A DNA stretch of 64,000 nt from Rhizobium sp. GN54 (GTDB taxonomy: Bacteria > Pseudomonadota > Alphaproteobacteria > Rhizobiales > Rhizobiaceae): the NCBI RefSeq assembly GCF_021026345.1, contig NZ_JAJNCZ010000002.1, positions 558,001-622,000 on the forward strand, given 5' to 3'. The translations under genes and the position numbers were made by a program. This document shows, one piece after another, positions 16,822 to 25,220 of this stretch (position 1 is its first letter; every line of letters begins with the position of its first letter). Below the pieces are notes generated by a model that was given only the letters and a program-made list of their open reading frames with translations, made no database searches and was not told the DNA's origin.

Positions 16822-17679
16822 TCAATTGATGAAGCGGATTGCCAGCATCAGGCGGTCGCCGCGGGTGGGCGGGGACGCACGGTGGTAGCAGGAGGTGTCC
16901 TCCACGAAGCCGGTCCCCGCCGGCCCTTCGATGACGAGCTCCTTGTCGCGCCCGAATTCCTTGTAGACGGCCTCCTGGCTGGCGCGGGCCGATCCCAGCA
17001 GCATCCTGAGCGGCTTGCCCTTGTGCGAGCGCCTGATCATGACGTGGGCGCCGGAATGGCGATCGGTGTCGGTGATATAGAAGCTGGCATAGAGGAAATC
17101 GTAGCCGCCGACGTCGTAGTGATAGTCGATGACGTGGTGCTTCAGCTGGCGCCGCTCCTCGTCGCTCATCGAAGAGCCGAAGCTCCAGTCGAGGATCGTC
17201 GTGATCTTGCGCGGTGCGTGTCCGAGATAGCCGCGAACGATGGCGCGCAGGACGGGATCGTTGATGATCTCCCGGACTTCCGGGCAACGGGCCGGGTCGG
17301 TGATGCCGCCGATCGGCATCTTCCGTCCGTCGGCCGCCACACCGTTCAAGACCTCCGCATAGCGGAAGGTCGGCCCCTTCGGATCGTAGATCGCATGCAG
17401 CGGCTCCGTCAGCGCAAAGGCCCTGATCGCCTCGATGCTCCTGGGGGGGAGGTCGAGGCCGACGAACACGGCTTCGTCGCGAATGCTGCGGATGATGCCG
17501 TTCACGTCGGCATCCGGAAAGAGGGTCGATGCATTGCCTGATGTGGCACGCGAGGCCGGCCGCATCGCTTCCAGCGCGCGACGGACGGTTCCGTAGGCGC
17601 TGCGAACGGTGCGAAATCGCCCGAACACATAAGACAAGTCGTGGGCCATGACTCTGTTGACAACGCCTGCCATGTTCAT
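16822..17679 (-). CDS. Phytanoyl-CoA dioxygenase (PhyH)-like Fe(II)/2-oxoglutarate oxygenase
   Basis: A 285-residue protein. The segment DYHYDVGGYDFLYASFYI contains the H-x-D iron ligands (His187, Asp189), TDRHSGAHVMIRRSHK is the usual loop, and CYHRASPPTRGDR supplies the distal His266 and the 2-oxoglutarate-binding Arg. The arrangement fits the PhyH family, whose members hydroxylate lipids, osmolytes or natural products; the substrate here is unknown. I chose the ATG at 17679, preceded by AGAGGTGACC. With the nearby methyltransferase it may form a small accessory unit next to tRNA-Leu (inference). Confidence 0.8.
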   Translation of the reverse strand: MNMAGVVNRVMAHDLSYVFGRFRTVRSAYGTVRRALEAMRPASRATSGNASTLFPDADVNGIIRSIRDEAVFVGLDLPPRSIEAIRAFALTEPLHAIYDPKGPTFRYAEVLNGVAADGRKMPIGGITDPARCPEVREIINDPVLRAIVRGYLGHAPRKITTILDWSFGSSMSDEERRQLKHHVIDYHYDVGGYDFLYASFYITDTDRHSGAHVMIRRSHKGKPLRMLLGSARASQEAVYKEFGRDKELVIEGPAGTGFVEDTSCYHRASPPTRGDRLMLAIRFIN

Positions 17680-17743
17680 GAGGTCACCTCTTGAAGCGGG
17701 GGCAATACTTGACGAAGAAAGTATATGTTTCCGTTGGCAATGG

Positions 17744-18065
17744 TCAGTCGTGCCTGACAGTGAAATGGTGGTATGCGGTAGCAATCTTAGTGCGTAGGTT
17801 GCATCCAGCCCGTCGAGACCGGTTACATGCCCGGCCTAGATCAGGAGTTGTATGTATGGTGGTATTCCACGGGATTTCGACGTAGGGCGGGATGACGGAC
17901 TGACCGATCATTCCCAGCGCGGCCCGATCTTCGTCGGCCAACGCCAGCAGGGTGCCGCCAACGAGAGGCCTGAGTGCGGCATATGCAAGGCATATCAGCC
18001 GTTTGCGGAAACTATCTAAACCGATATCGAGAACGACGCGGACGACCGGTCTCCTTCGCGCTCAG
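17744..18065 (-). pseudogene. Possible decayed coding remnant
   Basis: The intergenic stretch between the PhyH-like and deformylase-like genes has one minus-strand frame open for roughly 105 codons without ATG or GTG. Read in that frame it looks protein-like: LDIGLDSFRKRLICLAYAAL, then RPLVGGTLLALADEDRAAL, then IGQSVIPPYVEIP. The only usable start is a TTG giving 65 residues, and an AAGGAGA sits before the frame without a start codon at the right distance. It could be a gene remnant or chance. I cannot assign a family. Confidence 0.25.
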
Positions 18066-18556
18066 GATTGCAGCTTGCGAAACTTCCTGACGATGCGTTC
18101 GCGCTTCAGCCGCGACAGCCGGTCGATCCAGAAGATGCCGTCCAACTGGTCGATCTCGTGCTGCAGGCAGACGGACAGGAGCCCGTCGGCTTCCTCGGTC
18201 AGGCGGTCGCCGGTGAGGGACTGGTAGCCGACCCTGACCCTCGCCGGGCGTTCGACCTCCTCGGTCAGTCCCGGCATCGACACGCTGCCTTCGACGTGCC
18301 TGCGGGTCTCCCCGGAGAACCACTCGATCTCGGGGTTGACGTAGACGCGCGTCGAGGCCGGCCCGTCGAGTTCGATCACCGTCAGCCGCTGCAACGCGCC
18401 GACATGGGCGGCGGTGATGCCGATGCCGGGCGCGGCGCGCATCGTCTCGGCAAGGTCGGCCGCAAGGGCCGCGAGCGTGTCGTCGAAGCGCGTCACGGCT
18501 GCGCAGCGTGCCCGCAGCCGGGCGTCGGGAAAGCGAAGGATCGGGCGTATCGTCAT
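18062..18556 (-). CDS. Peptide deformylase-like protein with substituted metal-site motifs
   Basis: A 164-residue member of the deformylase family, which removes formyl from nascent N-terminal methionine. All three signature motifs are present in order but altered: motif 1 reads GIGITAAHVG (44-53; His51 replaces the usual Gln), motif 2 reads EGSVSMPG (Ser91 replaces the zinc/iron-ligand Cys of EGCLS), and motif 3 reads HEIDQ (133-137; Gln137 replaces the second metal-ligand His). Overall fold markers such as YVNPEI and LSVCLQHEIDQLDG remain. Catalysis by the normal mechanism seems unlikely. It is not next to fmt. The housekeeping deformylase must be elsewhere. Confidence 0.9.
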   Translation of the reverse strand: MTIRPILRFPDARLRARCAAVTRFDDTLAALAADLAETMRAAPGIGITAAHVGALQRLTVIELDGPASTRVYVNPEIEWFSGETRRHVEGSVSMPGLTEEVERPARVRVGYQSLTGDRLTEEADGLLSVCLQHEIDQLDGIFWIDRLSRLKRERIVRKFRKLQS

Positions 18557-18893
18557 GAAGGTTCCCCGGTTTGTCTGTGACCGACGTAGCGGGCCGGTGG
18601 GCAATTGGGAAGCCCCGGTCTGGACCGCGCCCGGGGGATCGCGTCGCCGCTGCAGGCGGCCGCTTGCAATCGGGTTTTGGGCCATCGGCAACAGTCGCAG
18701 AATTTTGCCGCGAACACGGCCGGAATTGCCGTGGGCGGTGTGGACCATGTCAATGCTTTCCGCTAGCACGGAACCGGCTGCAGGGATGCCCGTTCCCTGT
18801 TCGTCGGCAAATCGGCGCAGATTCCATTTCCCGTCCCGTTCGCGTTTCAGGCTGGCGCGTTGCCGGGACATGCATCGTGTAGGAGCGGCTCGG
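18557..18893. other. Intergenic region between deformylase-like gene and mgtE
   Basis: 337 bases between divergent genes, presumably with both promoters. I see no convincing ORF, riboswitch or terminator. An AGGAG just upstream of the mgtE ATG is the only clear signal. Confidence 0.6.
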
Positions 18894-20324
18894 ATGACGG
18901 ACACCGGCGAAGACGATCGCGAGCGCGCCCGCCCTGCCGAGGCGCAGGTTGCCGACGTCGACGACATCTATGCGCCGGACGGCTCCGTCCGTAGCGATTT
19001 CCTCTTGCAGGTCGGGGCTGCGGTCGCCGATCGCGACATCCTGTTCCTGCGCCGCCACGTCGCCCACCTGCACGAATCGGAGATGGGCGACCTGCTGGAG
19101 GCGATCCAGCCGGACCAGCGCCGCGCGCTCGTCTCGCTACTCGGCTCTGATTTCGACCTGGCGGCGCTGACCGAGGTCGACGAGGCGATCCGTCTCGATA
19201 TCGTCGAGCACCTGCCGAACGAGCAGATCGCAGCGGCGATCGGCGAGATGGATTCGGACGATGCCGTCTACATCCTGGAGGACCTCGACCAGGAGGACCG
19301 GGAGGAGATCCTCGCCAAGCTGCCGTTCACCGAACGCGTGCGCCTGCGCCGCTCGCTCGGCTATCCGGAGAGCACGGCCGGCCGGCGCATGCGTTCGGAC
19401 TTCGTCGCCGTGCCGCCGTTCTGGACGATCGGCCAGACGATCGACTACATGCGCGAGGACGAGGATCTTCCCGACAGCTTCACCGAAATCTTCGTGATCG
19501 ACCCGACCTTCCGCCTGCTCGGCGTCGTCGAGCTCGACCGGGTGCTGCGCTCCAAGCGCGACGTCAAGGTCGAGGCGGTCATGCGTCAGACCAGCCATCC
19601 CATCCCGGCGCTGATGGACCAGGAGGAGGCGGCACAGGTCTTCGAGCAGTACGACCTGCTTTCGGCCGCCGTCGTCGACGAGAACGGCCGCCTCGTCGGC
19701 GTGCTGACGATCGACGACGTGGTCGACGTCATCCAGGAGGAGGCCGAGGAAGACCTGATGCGGCTTGGCGGCGTCGGGGACGAAGAGCTTTCGGACACGG
19801 TGCTAGAGACATCGCGCTCGCGCGTGCCCTGGCTGCTCGTCAATCTCTTCACCGCCTCGATCGCCGCGTCCGTCATCTCGCTGTTCGAGGCGACGATCGA
19901 GCAGATCGTGGCGCTGGCGATCCTGATGCCGATCGTGGCCGGGATGGGCGGGAACGCCGGCTCGCAGACGATGACGGTGACCGTGCGCGCGCTCGCCACG
20001 CGCAACCTCGACATTCACAACGCCTGGCGCGTCGTGCGCCGCGAGGCGGGCGTCGGGCTGCTCAACGGCATGCTGTGCGGGACTCTGATCGGCTTGGTCG
20101 CCGGGCTCTGGTTCCAGGATGCGGATATCGGCGGGATCATCGCCACCGCGATGCTGATCAATATGATGGCCGCGGCACTGGCGGGGATCCTGATTCCGCT
20201 GGTGCTGGACAAGGTCGGCGCGGACCCTGCGGTGTCCTCGGCGGTGTTCGTGACCGCGGTGACCGATACGACCGGATTCTTCTCGTTTCTCGGGCTTGCG
20301 ACCTGGTGGTTTGCGATCGCGTGA
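18894..20324 (+). CDS. mgtE: MgtE-type magnesium transporter
   Basis: MgtE is a Mg2+-selective channel gated by cytosolic magnesium. The 476-residue product has all parts: a helical superfamily N domain (LEAIQPDQRRALVSLLG, EQIAAAIGEMDSDDA), two CBS motifs (around residues 155-275; FVIDPTFRLLGVVELDRVL and AAVVDENGRLVGVLTIDDVV), the connecting helix, and five transmembrane helices with the pore segment MPIVAGMGGNAGSQT and AVTDTTGFFSFLG. The ATG at 18894 has AGGAG eight bases upstream. A MerR gene follows after 66 bases with its own promoter. Confidence 0.95.
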   Translation: MTDTGEDDRERARPAEAQVADVDDIYAPDGSVRSDFLLQVGAAVADRDILFLRRHVAHLHESEMGDLLEAIQPDQRRALVSLLGSDFDLAALTEVDEAIRLDIVEHLPNEQIAAAIGEMDSDDAVYILEDLDQEDREEILAKLPFTERVRLRRSLGYPESTAGRRMRSDFVAVPPFWTIGQTIDYMREDEDLPDSFTEIFVIDPTFRLLGVVELDRVLRSKRDVKVEAVMRQTSHPIPALMDQEEAAQVFEQYDLLSAAVVDENGRLVGVLTIDDVVDVIQEEAEEDLMRLGGVGDEELSDTVLETSRSRVPWLLVNLFTASIAASVISLFEATIEQIVALAILMPIVAGMGGNAGSQTMTVTVRALATRNLDIHNAWRVVRREAGVGLLNGMLCGTLIGLVAGLWFQDADIGGIIATAMLINMMAAALAGILIPLVLDKVGADPAVSSAVFVTAVTDTTGFFSFLGLATWWFAIA

Positions 20325-20334
20325 GCCGCAAAAA

Positions 20335-20362
20335 TTGACTTTCACGTAAAAGTAAATAAAAT
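20335..20362 (+). promoter_or_regulatory. Promoter with palindromic operator upstream of merR gene
   Basis: TTGACT (20335-20340) and TAAAAT (20357-20362) are spaced by 16 bases. A near-perfect palindrome, ACTTTcACGTaAAAGT (20338-20353), covers the end of the -35 box and most of the spacer, the place MerR proteins bind. It probably serves autoregulation of the following gene. A related palindrome (TTTACGTAAA core) is described for LiuR-type MerR regulators of branched-chain amino acid/acyl-CoA degradation (from memory). Confidence 0.7.
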
Positions 20363-20390
20363 TGCGCCGACAGAAAATATCGGAGCCGGC

Positions 20391-20777
20391 GTGAACAAGT
20401 ACTACACCATAACAGAGCTGACGCGCGAGTTCGGCGTCTCCACCCGGACGCTGCGCTTCTACGAGGACGAGGGCCTGATCCATCCCGAGCGTCGCGGGCG
20501 CACCCGCCTGTTCCGCCCGGCGGACCGGCATCTGATCAAGGAAATCCTGCGCGGGCGCCGTATCGGCTTCACCATTTCCGAGATCCGCGAGATCATCCAG
20601 GTCTACAAGGATCCTCCCGGCGAAATGGGCCAGTTGCAGCTTCTCATGCAGAAGGTCAGCGTGAAGCGCGACGATCTCAGACAGAAGCGGCGTGACATCG
20701 ACGAGACGCTGGCGGAACTCGACAATGTCGAGGAAGCCTGCCTGACGCGGCTGGCCGAAATCGGCGTCGGGACCTGA
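20391..20777 (+). CDS. MerR-family transcriptional regulator (LiuR-like)
   Basis: A 128-residue regulator. The winged HTH occupies residues 1-70 (YYTITELTREFGVSTRTLRFYEDEGL, first half of the signature, then RRGRTRLFRPADRHLIKEI) and is followed by a coiled-coil dimer helix (KVSVKRDDLRQKRRDIDETL). No cysteine metal-site pattern is present, arguing against metal sensing; the short C-terminus resembles regulators of fatty-acid/branched-chain catabolism. A candidate operator overlaps its own promoter. It begins GTG. No acyl-CoA gene is adjacent, so the targets lie elsewhere, and the neighbouring acyltransferase points the other way. Confidence 0.88.
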   Translation: MNKYYTITELTREFGVSTRTLRFYEDEGLIHPERRGRTRLFRPADRHLIKEILRGRRIGFTISEIREIIQVYKDPPGEMGQLQLLMQKVSVKRDDLRQKRRDIDETLAELDNVEEACLTRLAEIGVGT

Positions 20778-20784
20778 CGGTTTC

Positions 20785-21822
20785 CTATTCTTCCGGAGGG
20801 GGCGTCGTCGAATAGGCCTCGACGGTGCACTGCTGCGAGATCTCGGCGATGCGGGCGTCCGCCATGTTGACCGTGCCCCGGTTCAGCGCGTCGAGCAGGT
20901 TGCCTTGCACCAATCGATCGAGCGTGCAGTCGCAGAAGGTGCTGCAGAAGCCGGCATCCGTGTCCCTGCTGCAGGCCGCGACGCAGCTGTTGCGATAGCT
21001 CTCGACCGGATCGGCTGCCGGCGGCGGCACGACCAGCGAAAAGAGATAGACTAGCGCGATCAGCACGGGCTGGTGGATCAGATAGATCGGCAGGCTATGC
21101 CTGCCGGCTGTCCCAAGCAGCGAAACGGCCCGGTTTTCTGTGCGCCGGTCCGAAGTCGCGGGCAGGGGCTTCGCCCACTTGCCATAGAGCTGAGCAGCCG
21201 CCATGCCGAGGAGGAACGCGCCGAACCAGGGAAGGAGCGGCACATAGTCGTTCGACCGTGGCGGCGTCAGCGACAGCCCGATCCACCAGAGCATGGGGTG
21301 GTCGAAGACGGGGCTGCGCAGAAAGTGCGGGGCTGCGAAGGCGGCGGCGGAGCACAGGAGCACGATGGTGACCGGCAGGCCCAGGAACGGCAGGCCGAGC
21401 AGGCTTGCCGCCGCGATCAGGTGCAGGATGCCGAAGAAGATGAAGCTGGACGGGAAGATGAAATAGGTCGCGACCGTGATCGCGAGCGCGGCCAGGACGA
21501 TCTTCGCCATCCGGATCCAGAACGGCCGCCAGCGAATGGCCGGGCGATGGCCGAGAACGAGGCCGAAGCCGGCGAGAAAGATGAAGCTGCCGGCGATCAG
21601 GCGGGCAAAGATGCGAAAGCCGCCGGTGGCCGCGGTGCCCGGGGCGATATAGCCGAAATAATCGAGATCCCAGCTGAAGTGGTAGATCGCCATGGCGACC
21701 AGCGCGATCCCGCGCGCCGCGTCGAGCCAGGCGAGCCGCCGGGCGGGAACCTTGCCGCCCATGCGTGCTGCCGCGGAATCCTGGGTCTGCTCGGTGGAGG
21801 CGGGCGTCTGTCGGTCGGTCAT
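20785..21822 (-). CDS. DUF1624 (heparan-alpha-glucosaminide acetyltransferase-like) membrane protein
   Basis: A 345-residue multi-spanning protein. The N-terminal LAWLDAARGIALVAMAIYHF and DLDYFGYI, with the His/Asp in the first helix region, are typical of DUF1624/acyltransferase-3-like proteins; later RHSLPIYLIHQPVLIALVYL is the conserved last-helix motif. After about residue 265 the C-terminus is soluble and holds eight cysteines in a short space (CVAACSRDTDAGFCSTFCDC), an unusual Cys-rich tail likely on the periplasmic side. Such enzymes probably acylate a cell-envelope glycan; the substrate is not evident. Confidence 0.85.
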   Translation of the reverse strand: MTDRQTPASTEQTQDSAAARMGGKVPARRLAWLDAARGIALVAMAIYHFSWDLDYFGYIAPGTAATGGFRIFARLIAGSFIFLAGFGLVLGHRPAIRWRPFWIRMAKIVLAALAITVATYFIFPSSFIFFGILHLIAAASLLGLPFLGLPVTIVLLCSAAAFAAPHFLRSPVFDHPMLWWIGLSLTPPRSNDYVPLLPWFGAFLLGMAAAQLYGKWAKPLPATSDRRTENRAVSLLGTAGRHSLPIYLIHQPVLIALVYLFSLVVPPPAADPVESYRNSCVAACSRDTDAGFCSTFCDCTLDRLVQGNLLDALNRGTVNMADARIAEISQQCTVEAYSTTPPPEE

Positions 21823-21911
21823 GGGGGCCTGTCTACGCGGATTCTGGCTGAACTGCATGGCTAGAGGAGGGAGCGCCCCGTCGCAAGCGGTATCGGCCGG
21901 CCTTGCCGGGT

Positions 21912-22601
21912 TCAGTCGACCTGTTCCAGCACGGTCCGGCGCGCCTCCGAATAGAACTGCCGGCGAATGAGAACGAAGATGATGAAGGAGGTGGTGACCA
22001 TGAAGAGGTAGGGGCTGACGAACCAGCCGAGGTAGCCGATCGACAGGAAGATGGCCCGCAGCCCGGCATTGAAGTGGCTGGCGGCAAGGATGTTCATGCG
22101 GATCACCTTGTCGGCGGCAAGGTCGGCTCCGGCCGGGTCCTTGTGGATGTCGCCGGCCATCGGCACGGCGCCGAGAAGGATGGTGCAGTAGTTGAACAGG
22201 CGGTAGGACCAGCCGAACTTGAAGAAGGCATAGCCGAAGATGCAGGCGAGTCCCCCGACCTTCAGCTCGAAGCCCGCGCGCCCCGCCTGGAACACCAGCG
22301 GCAGGTCGCCGAAGATCATGAAGACCTGTTCGGTGGCGCCCAGCAGGGCGAAGCAGCCGCCGAGCGCGAGAATCGAGGTGGAGGCGAAGAAGGCGGTACC
22401 GTTCTGCAGGCCGGCCATGATCTGCGTATCGATCATGCGCAGGTCCCGGCGCATGGCGTTGCGGATCCAGGCGGCGCGCTGGGCATTCATCGCCCGCGTC
22501 AGGCTCACGCGGTCGCGAAAGCGCCGGTTGTCCGTGATCCTGGCATAGGCCAGCCACAGCAGGATGAAGAAGACGAAGGCGATCGGATCGGCGATGGTCA
22601 T
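21912..22601 (-). CDS. DUF599 family membrane protein
   Basis: A 229-residue membrane protein with about four helices. Family-like features are the first helix DPIAFVFFILLWLAYARI, the charged segment MNAQRAAWIRNAMRRDLRMIDTQI, and the late FNAGLRAIFLSIGYLGWF. Function is unknown. I chose the ATG at 22601 (preceded by ATCTCCAACC, no strong ribosome site). It is upstream of the DUF1624 gene on the same strand with a 89-base gap, so the two may be co-transcribed. Confidence 0.88.
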   Translation of the reverse strand: MTIADPIAFVFFILLWLAYARITDNRRFRDRVSLTRAMNAQRAAWIRNAMRRDLRMIDTQIMAGLQNGTAFFASTSILALGGCFALLGATEQVFMIFGDLPLVFQAGRAGFELKVGGLACIFGYAFFKFGWSYRLFNYCTILLGAVPMAGDIHKDPAGADLAADKVIRMNILAASHFNAGLRAIFLSIGYLGWFVSPYLFMVTTSFIIFVLIRRQFYSEARRTVLEQVD

Positions 22602-22895
22602 GGTTGGAGATTTGCCACGGATTGGGCATCTTGCAAACCGGTGCCAGGCTGGATGGGGCGCGATTTTCATATTGCCGGCTATTGTGTGGCGGGCAGGCAT
22701 GCAGTCTGCACATGTCTTCGAAGGTCAACCTGTTGATTTTTAATAATATGCCATGTATCTAAAATACCGCCACTGTGCATCTGCCATGGTTTGGCCATTT
22801 TTCCGCATTGCCTTTTCATCTTTCCTTCACTAATGAGGGGCCGTCGGCGGGCGATTGGCACCGCACGGCATGTCGTTCACCATTTTGGGGAAATC

Positions 22896-22997
22896 ATGGA
22901 AAGTTCCGTTCAGAAGGCCTGCTGGGGCCTTACGTTCCGCATGGTTCTCGGTTTTGCAGGCTTTCTCGGCCTTGTGTATCTCTTCGGCGGCAACTGA
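22896..22997 (+). CDS. Small single-helix membrane protein (33 aa)
   Basis: An ATG preceded by GGGGAAATC opens a 33-codon frame, MESSVQKACWGL followed by TFRMVLGFAGFLGLVYLF and a GGN end: a short cytoplasmic head and one hydrophobic helix of about 17 residues. An AT-rich stretch before the gene (around 22735-22830) could hold its promoter and a perfect terminator follows 27 bases after the stop. The tight promoter/RBS/terminator framing makes a real short gene likely. I do not recognise the family. Confidence 0.6.
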   Translation: MESSVQKACWGLTFRMVLGFAGFLGLVYLFGGN

Positions 22998-23024
22998 GAG
23001 AGTTCACTGATAGAGACTTGAAAG

Positions 23025-23053
23025 GGCGCGCCGATCCGTGGCGCGCCTTTTTT
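23025..23053 (+). terminator. Rho-independent terminator after the 33-aa gene
   Basis: GGCGCGCC-GATCCGT-GGCGCGCC followed by six T residues; a perfect 8-bp stem. Confidence 0.9.
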
Positions 23054-23267
23054 GTTGGCCGCCTTTCTGGGCCTGCCATGCGCTCGATGGCGGCCTGTCG
23101 GGGATGTCGCATGCGTATCAGCGAATGTCGGGTCGCTGCCTTGTGCCCTTCCTGCTATCGCGTAGCTTCGTTCAAGGGTTTCACGTATTGCCGTCCGCGC
23201 CTGTCGTCGCCATCTAACAGGTGAGTTCGGGCTGCGATGCGGTCCAGGGTTTCGGCAGGTCCACGGC

Positions 23268-24668
23268 ATGTTTCTTTCCGTCTTCGACGTCTTCAAGATC
23301 GGTATCGGCCCCTCCAGTTCCCATACGATGGGACCGATGTCGGCGGCCAACCGCTTCCTCGACCTGATCCTGTCTTCGGACTGGCCGCGACCGGCCGGGG
23401 CTGCCGTCGCGGCGATCCGGATGAGCCTGCACGGCTCGCTCGCCTTCACCGGCGTCGGCCACGGCTCCGACCGCGCCGTCATCCTCGGGCTGATGGGCGA
23501 GCGCCCGAACCTGGTCGATCCCGACCGGATGGACGAGATCGTCGCCGAGGTGGAGCGCACCGGCCGGATCACGCCGCCCGGCCACCCGTCCTATGCCTTC
23601 CAGCCGAAGCACGACCTGGTGTTCGACAAGAAGACGCCGTTGCCCGGCCATGCCAACGGCATGACCTTTTCCGCCTATGACCGCGACGGCCGGCAATTGC
23701 TGAAGCGCATCTATTATTCGGTCGGCGGCGGCTTCGTCGTCACCGACACGGAACTGGAGGCGATGCGCGCCACCAAGGCGCAGGCCAGCGAGCGCAAGGT
23801 GCCGTTTCCGTTTGCGACCGCCAACGAGATGCTGGAGATGGCGCAGCGTTCCGGCCTGACGATCGCCCAGATGAAGCGGGCGAACGAGGAGACGGCGATG
23901 TCGCGCGCCGAGCTCGATGCCGGCCTCGACGCGATCTGGACCGCAATGACGAACTGCATCGACCGCGGCCTGCAGGGCGAGGGGATCATGCCCGGTGGGC
24001 TGAAGGTGAAGCGCCGCGCCCGCATGATCCACGACAAGCTGCATGCCGAATGGCGCTCGAACAAGTCCAATCCGCTCTTGGCCAACGACTGGCTCAGCGT
24101 CTATGCGATGGCGGTCAACGAGGAGAATGCCGCCGGCGGCCGGGTCGTCACGTCTCCGACCAACGGCGCCGCCGGCGTCGTGCCGGCAACGATTCGCTAC
24201 TACCTGCATTTCCACGAGGACGCCGATGCCGACGGCATCCGCGACTACCTGCTGACCGCCGCTGCGGTCGGCGGCATCATCAAGCACAACGCGTCGATCT
24301 CCGGCGCCGAGGTCGGCTGCCAGGGCGAGGTGGGGTCGGCCTCGGCGATGGCGGCCGCGGGCCTTGCCGCGGTGATGGGCGGCACGCCGGAGCAGATCGA
24401 GAACGCAGCGGAAATCGCGCTGGAGCACCATCTTGGCATGACCTGCGATCCGGTGGCGGGCCTCGTGCAGGTTCCCTGCATCGAGCGCAACGCGCTGGGC
24501 GCGGTGAAGGCGGTGACGGCCGCGTCGCTGGCGATCAAGGGCGACGGCACGCACTTCGTTCCGCTCGACGCCTGCATCGAGACGATGCGCCAGACGGGCG
24601 TGGACATGAACGAGAAGTATAAGGAGACCTCGACCGGCGGTCTCGCCGTCAACGTCGTCGAATGTTGA
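23268..24668 (+). CDS. sdaA: L-serine ammonia-lyase, single-chain iron-sulfur type
   Basis: Deaminates L-serine to pyruvate with a [4Fe-4S] cluster. The 466-residue protein begins [20 protein letters not shown], the signature of the beta domain, and the alpha domain shows [51 protein letters not shown] (shortened here) and [11 protein letters not shown]. Cluster cysteines occur in GCQGE, MTCDP and VPCIER. It probably connects glycine/serine metabolism to pyruvate. No obvious strong ribosome site precedes the ATG (GGCAGGTCCACGGC). It is followed after 68 bases by a DUF1489 gene. Confidence 0.96.
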   Translation: MFLSVFDVFKIGIGPSSSHTMGPMSAANRFLDLILSSDWPRPAGAAVAAIRMSLHGSLAFTGVGHGSDRAVILGLMGERPNLVDPDRMDEIVAEVERTGRITPPGHPSYAFQPKHDLVFDKKTPLPGHANGMTFSAYDRDGRQLLKRIYYSVGGGFVVTDTELEAMRATKAQASERKVPFPFATANEMLEMAQRSGLTIAQMKRANEETAMSRAELDAGLDAIWTAMTNCIDRGLQGEGIMPGGLKVKRRARMIHDKLHAEWRSNKSNPLLANDWLSVYAMAVNEENAAGGRVVTSPTNGAAGVVPATIRYYLHFHEDADADGIRDYLLTAAAVGGIIKHNASISGAEVGCQGEVGSASAMAAAGLAAVMGGTPEQIENAAEIALEHHLGMTCDPVAGLVQVPCIERNALGAVKAVTAASLAIKGDGTHFVPLDACIETMRQTGVDMNEKYKETSTGGLAVNVVEC

Positions 24669-24736
24669 CGACGGCTGCGGCTGTGGAGCGGTTTCGTCCG
24701 GCTTGACGCCGGCTGCGGAAACGCGTTGAAGGGGCC

Positions 24737-25174
24737 ATGGCCCTGCATCTCATCAAGCTTTGTGTCGGCGCGGATTCGATCGAGGACCTGCGCGAGTGGG
24801 TTTCCAGACGGGCGCTGGTGGCGATGGCCGCCGGCCTCGAGCCGACTTCGAGCCATACTACCCGGATGGTGCCGAAGCGCGCCGCAGAACTGCTCGACGG
24901 GGGCTCGCTCTACTGGGTGATCAAGGGGCAGGTGCAGGCGCGGCAGCCGCTGCTCGACCTGAAGACCTTCACCGACGCGGACGGCATCGGCCGCTGCGAA
25001 CTGGTGCTCGGGCCGGAAGTGATCGAGACGGAATTCCAGCCGAAACGGGCCTTCCAGGGCTGGCGCTACCTGAAGGTCGAGGAGGCGCCGCGCGACCTCA
25101 AGAGCCTCGGCGCCGATGGCGCCGAACTGCCGATGGATTTGCGCCGCGAACTCGCCGAACTCGGTCTGCTATAG
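24737..25174 (+). CDS. DUF1489 family protein
   Basis: A 145-residue soluble protein with the DUF1489 hallmarks: MALHLIKLCVGADSIEDL, then SHTTRMVPKRAAELLDGGSLYWVIKG and WRYLKVEEAPRDL (quoted in parts). This alphaproteobacterial family resembles a small beta-barrel and has no assigned role. It follows sdaA in the same direction; a ribosome site is weak (GAAGGGGCC). It converges on the SDR gene with a 46-base gap. Confidence 0.93.
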   Translation: MALHLIKLCVGADSIEDLREWVSRRALVAMAAGLEPTSSHTTRMVPKRAAELLDGGSLYWVIKGQVQARQPLLDLKTFTDADGIGRCELVLGPEVIETEFQPKRAFQGWRYLKVEEAPRDLKSLGADGAELPMDLRRELAELGLL

Positions 25175-25220
25175 GCGGCTCAGGCCGCCCGGGCCGCATC
25201 CGCCCGGCGCAATTCCCCGG

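Noticed and set aside
15682-18062. Genomic island with attachment repeats at tRNA-Leu.
   Set aside because: No copy of the tRNA 3' end (CTCGACCGCACCA) found downstream; a partial CGACCGCA at about 16743 is too short. No integrase gene nearby.
18557-18893. Magnesium-responsive leader or riboswitch before mgtE.
   Set aside because: The conserved blocks of the M-box (ykoK) element are absent; nothing beyond ordinary GC-rich sequence and an AGGAG.
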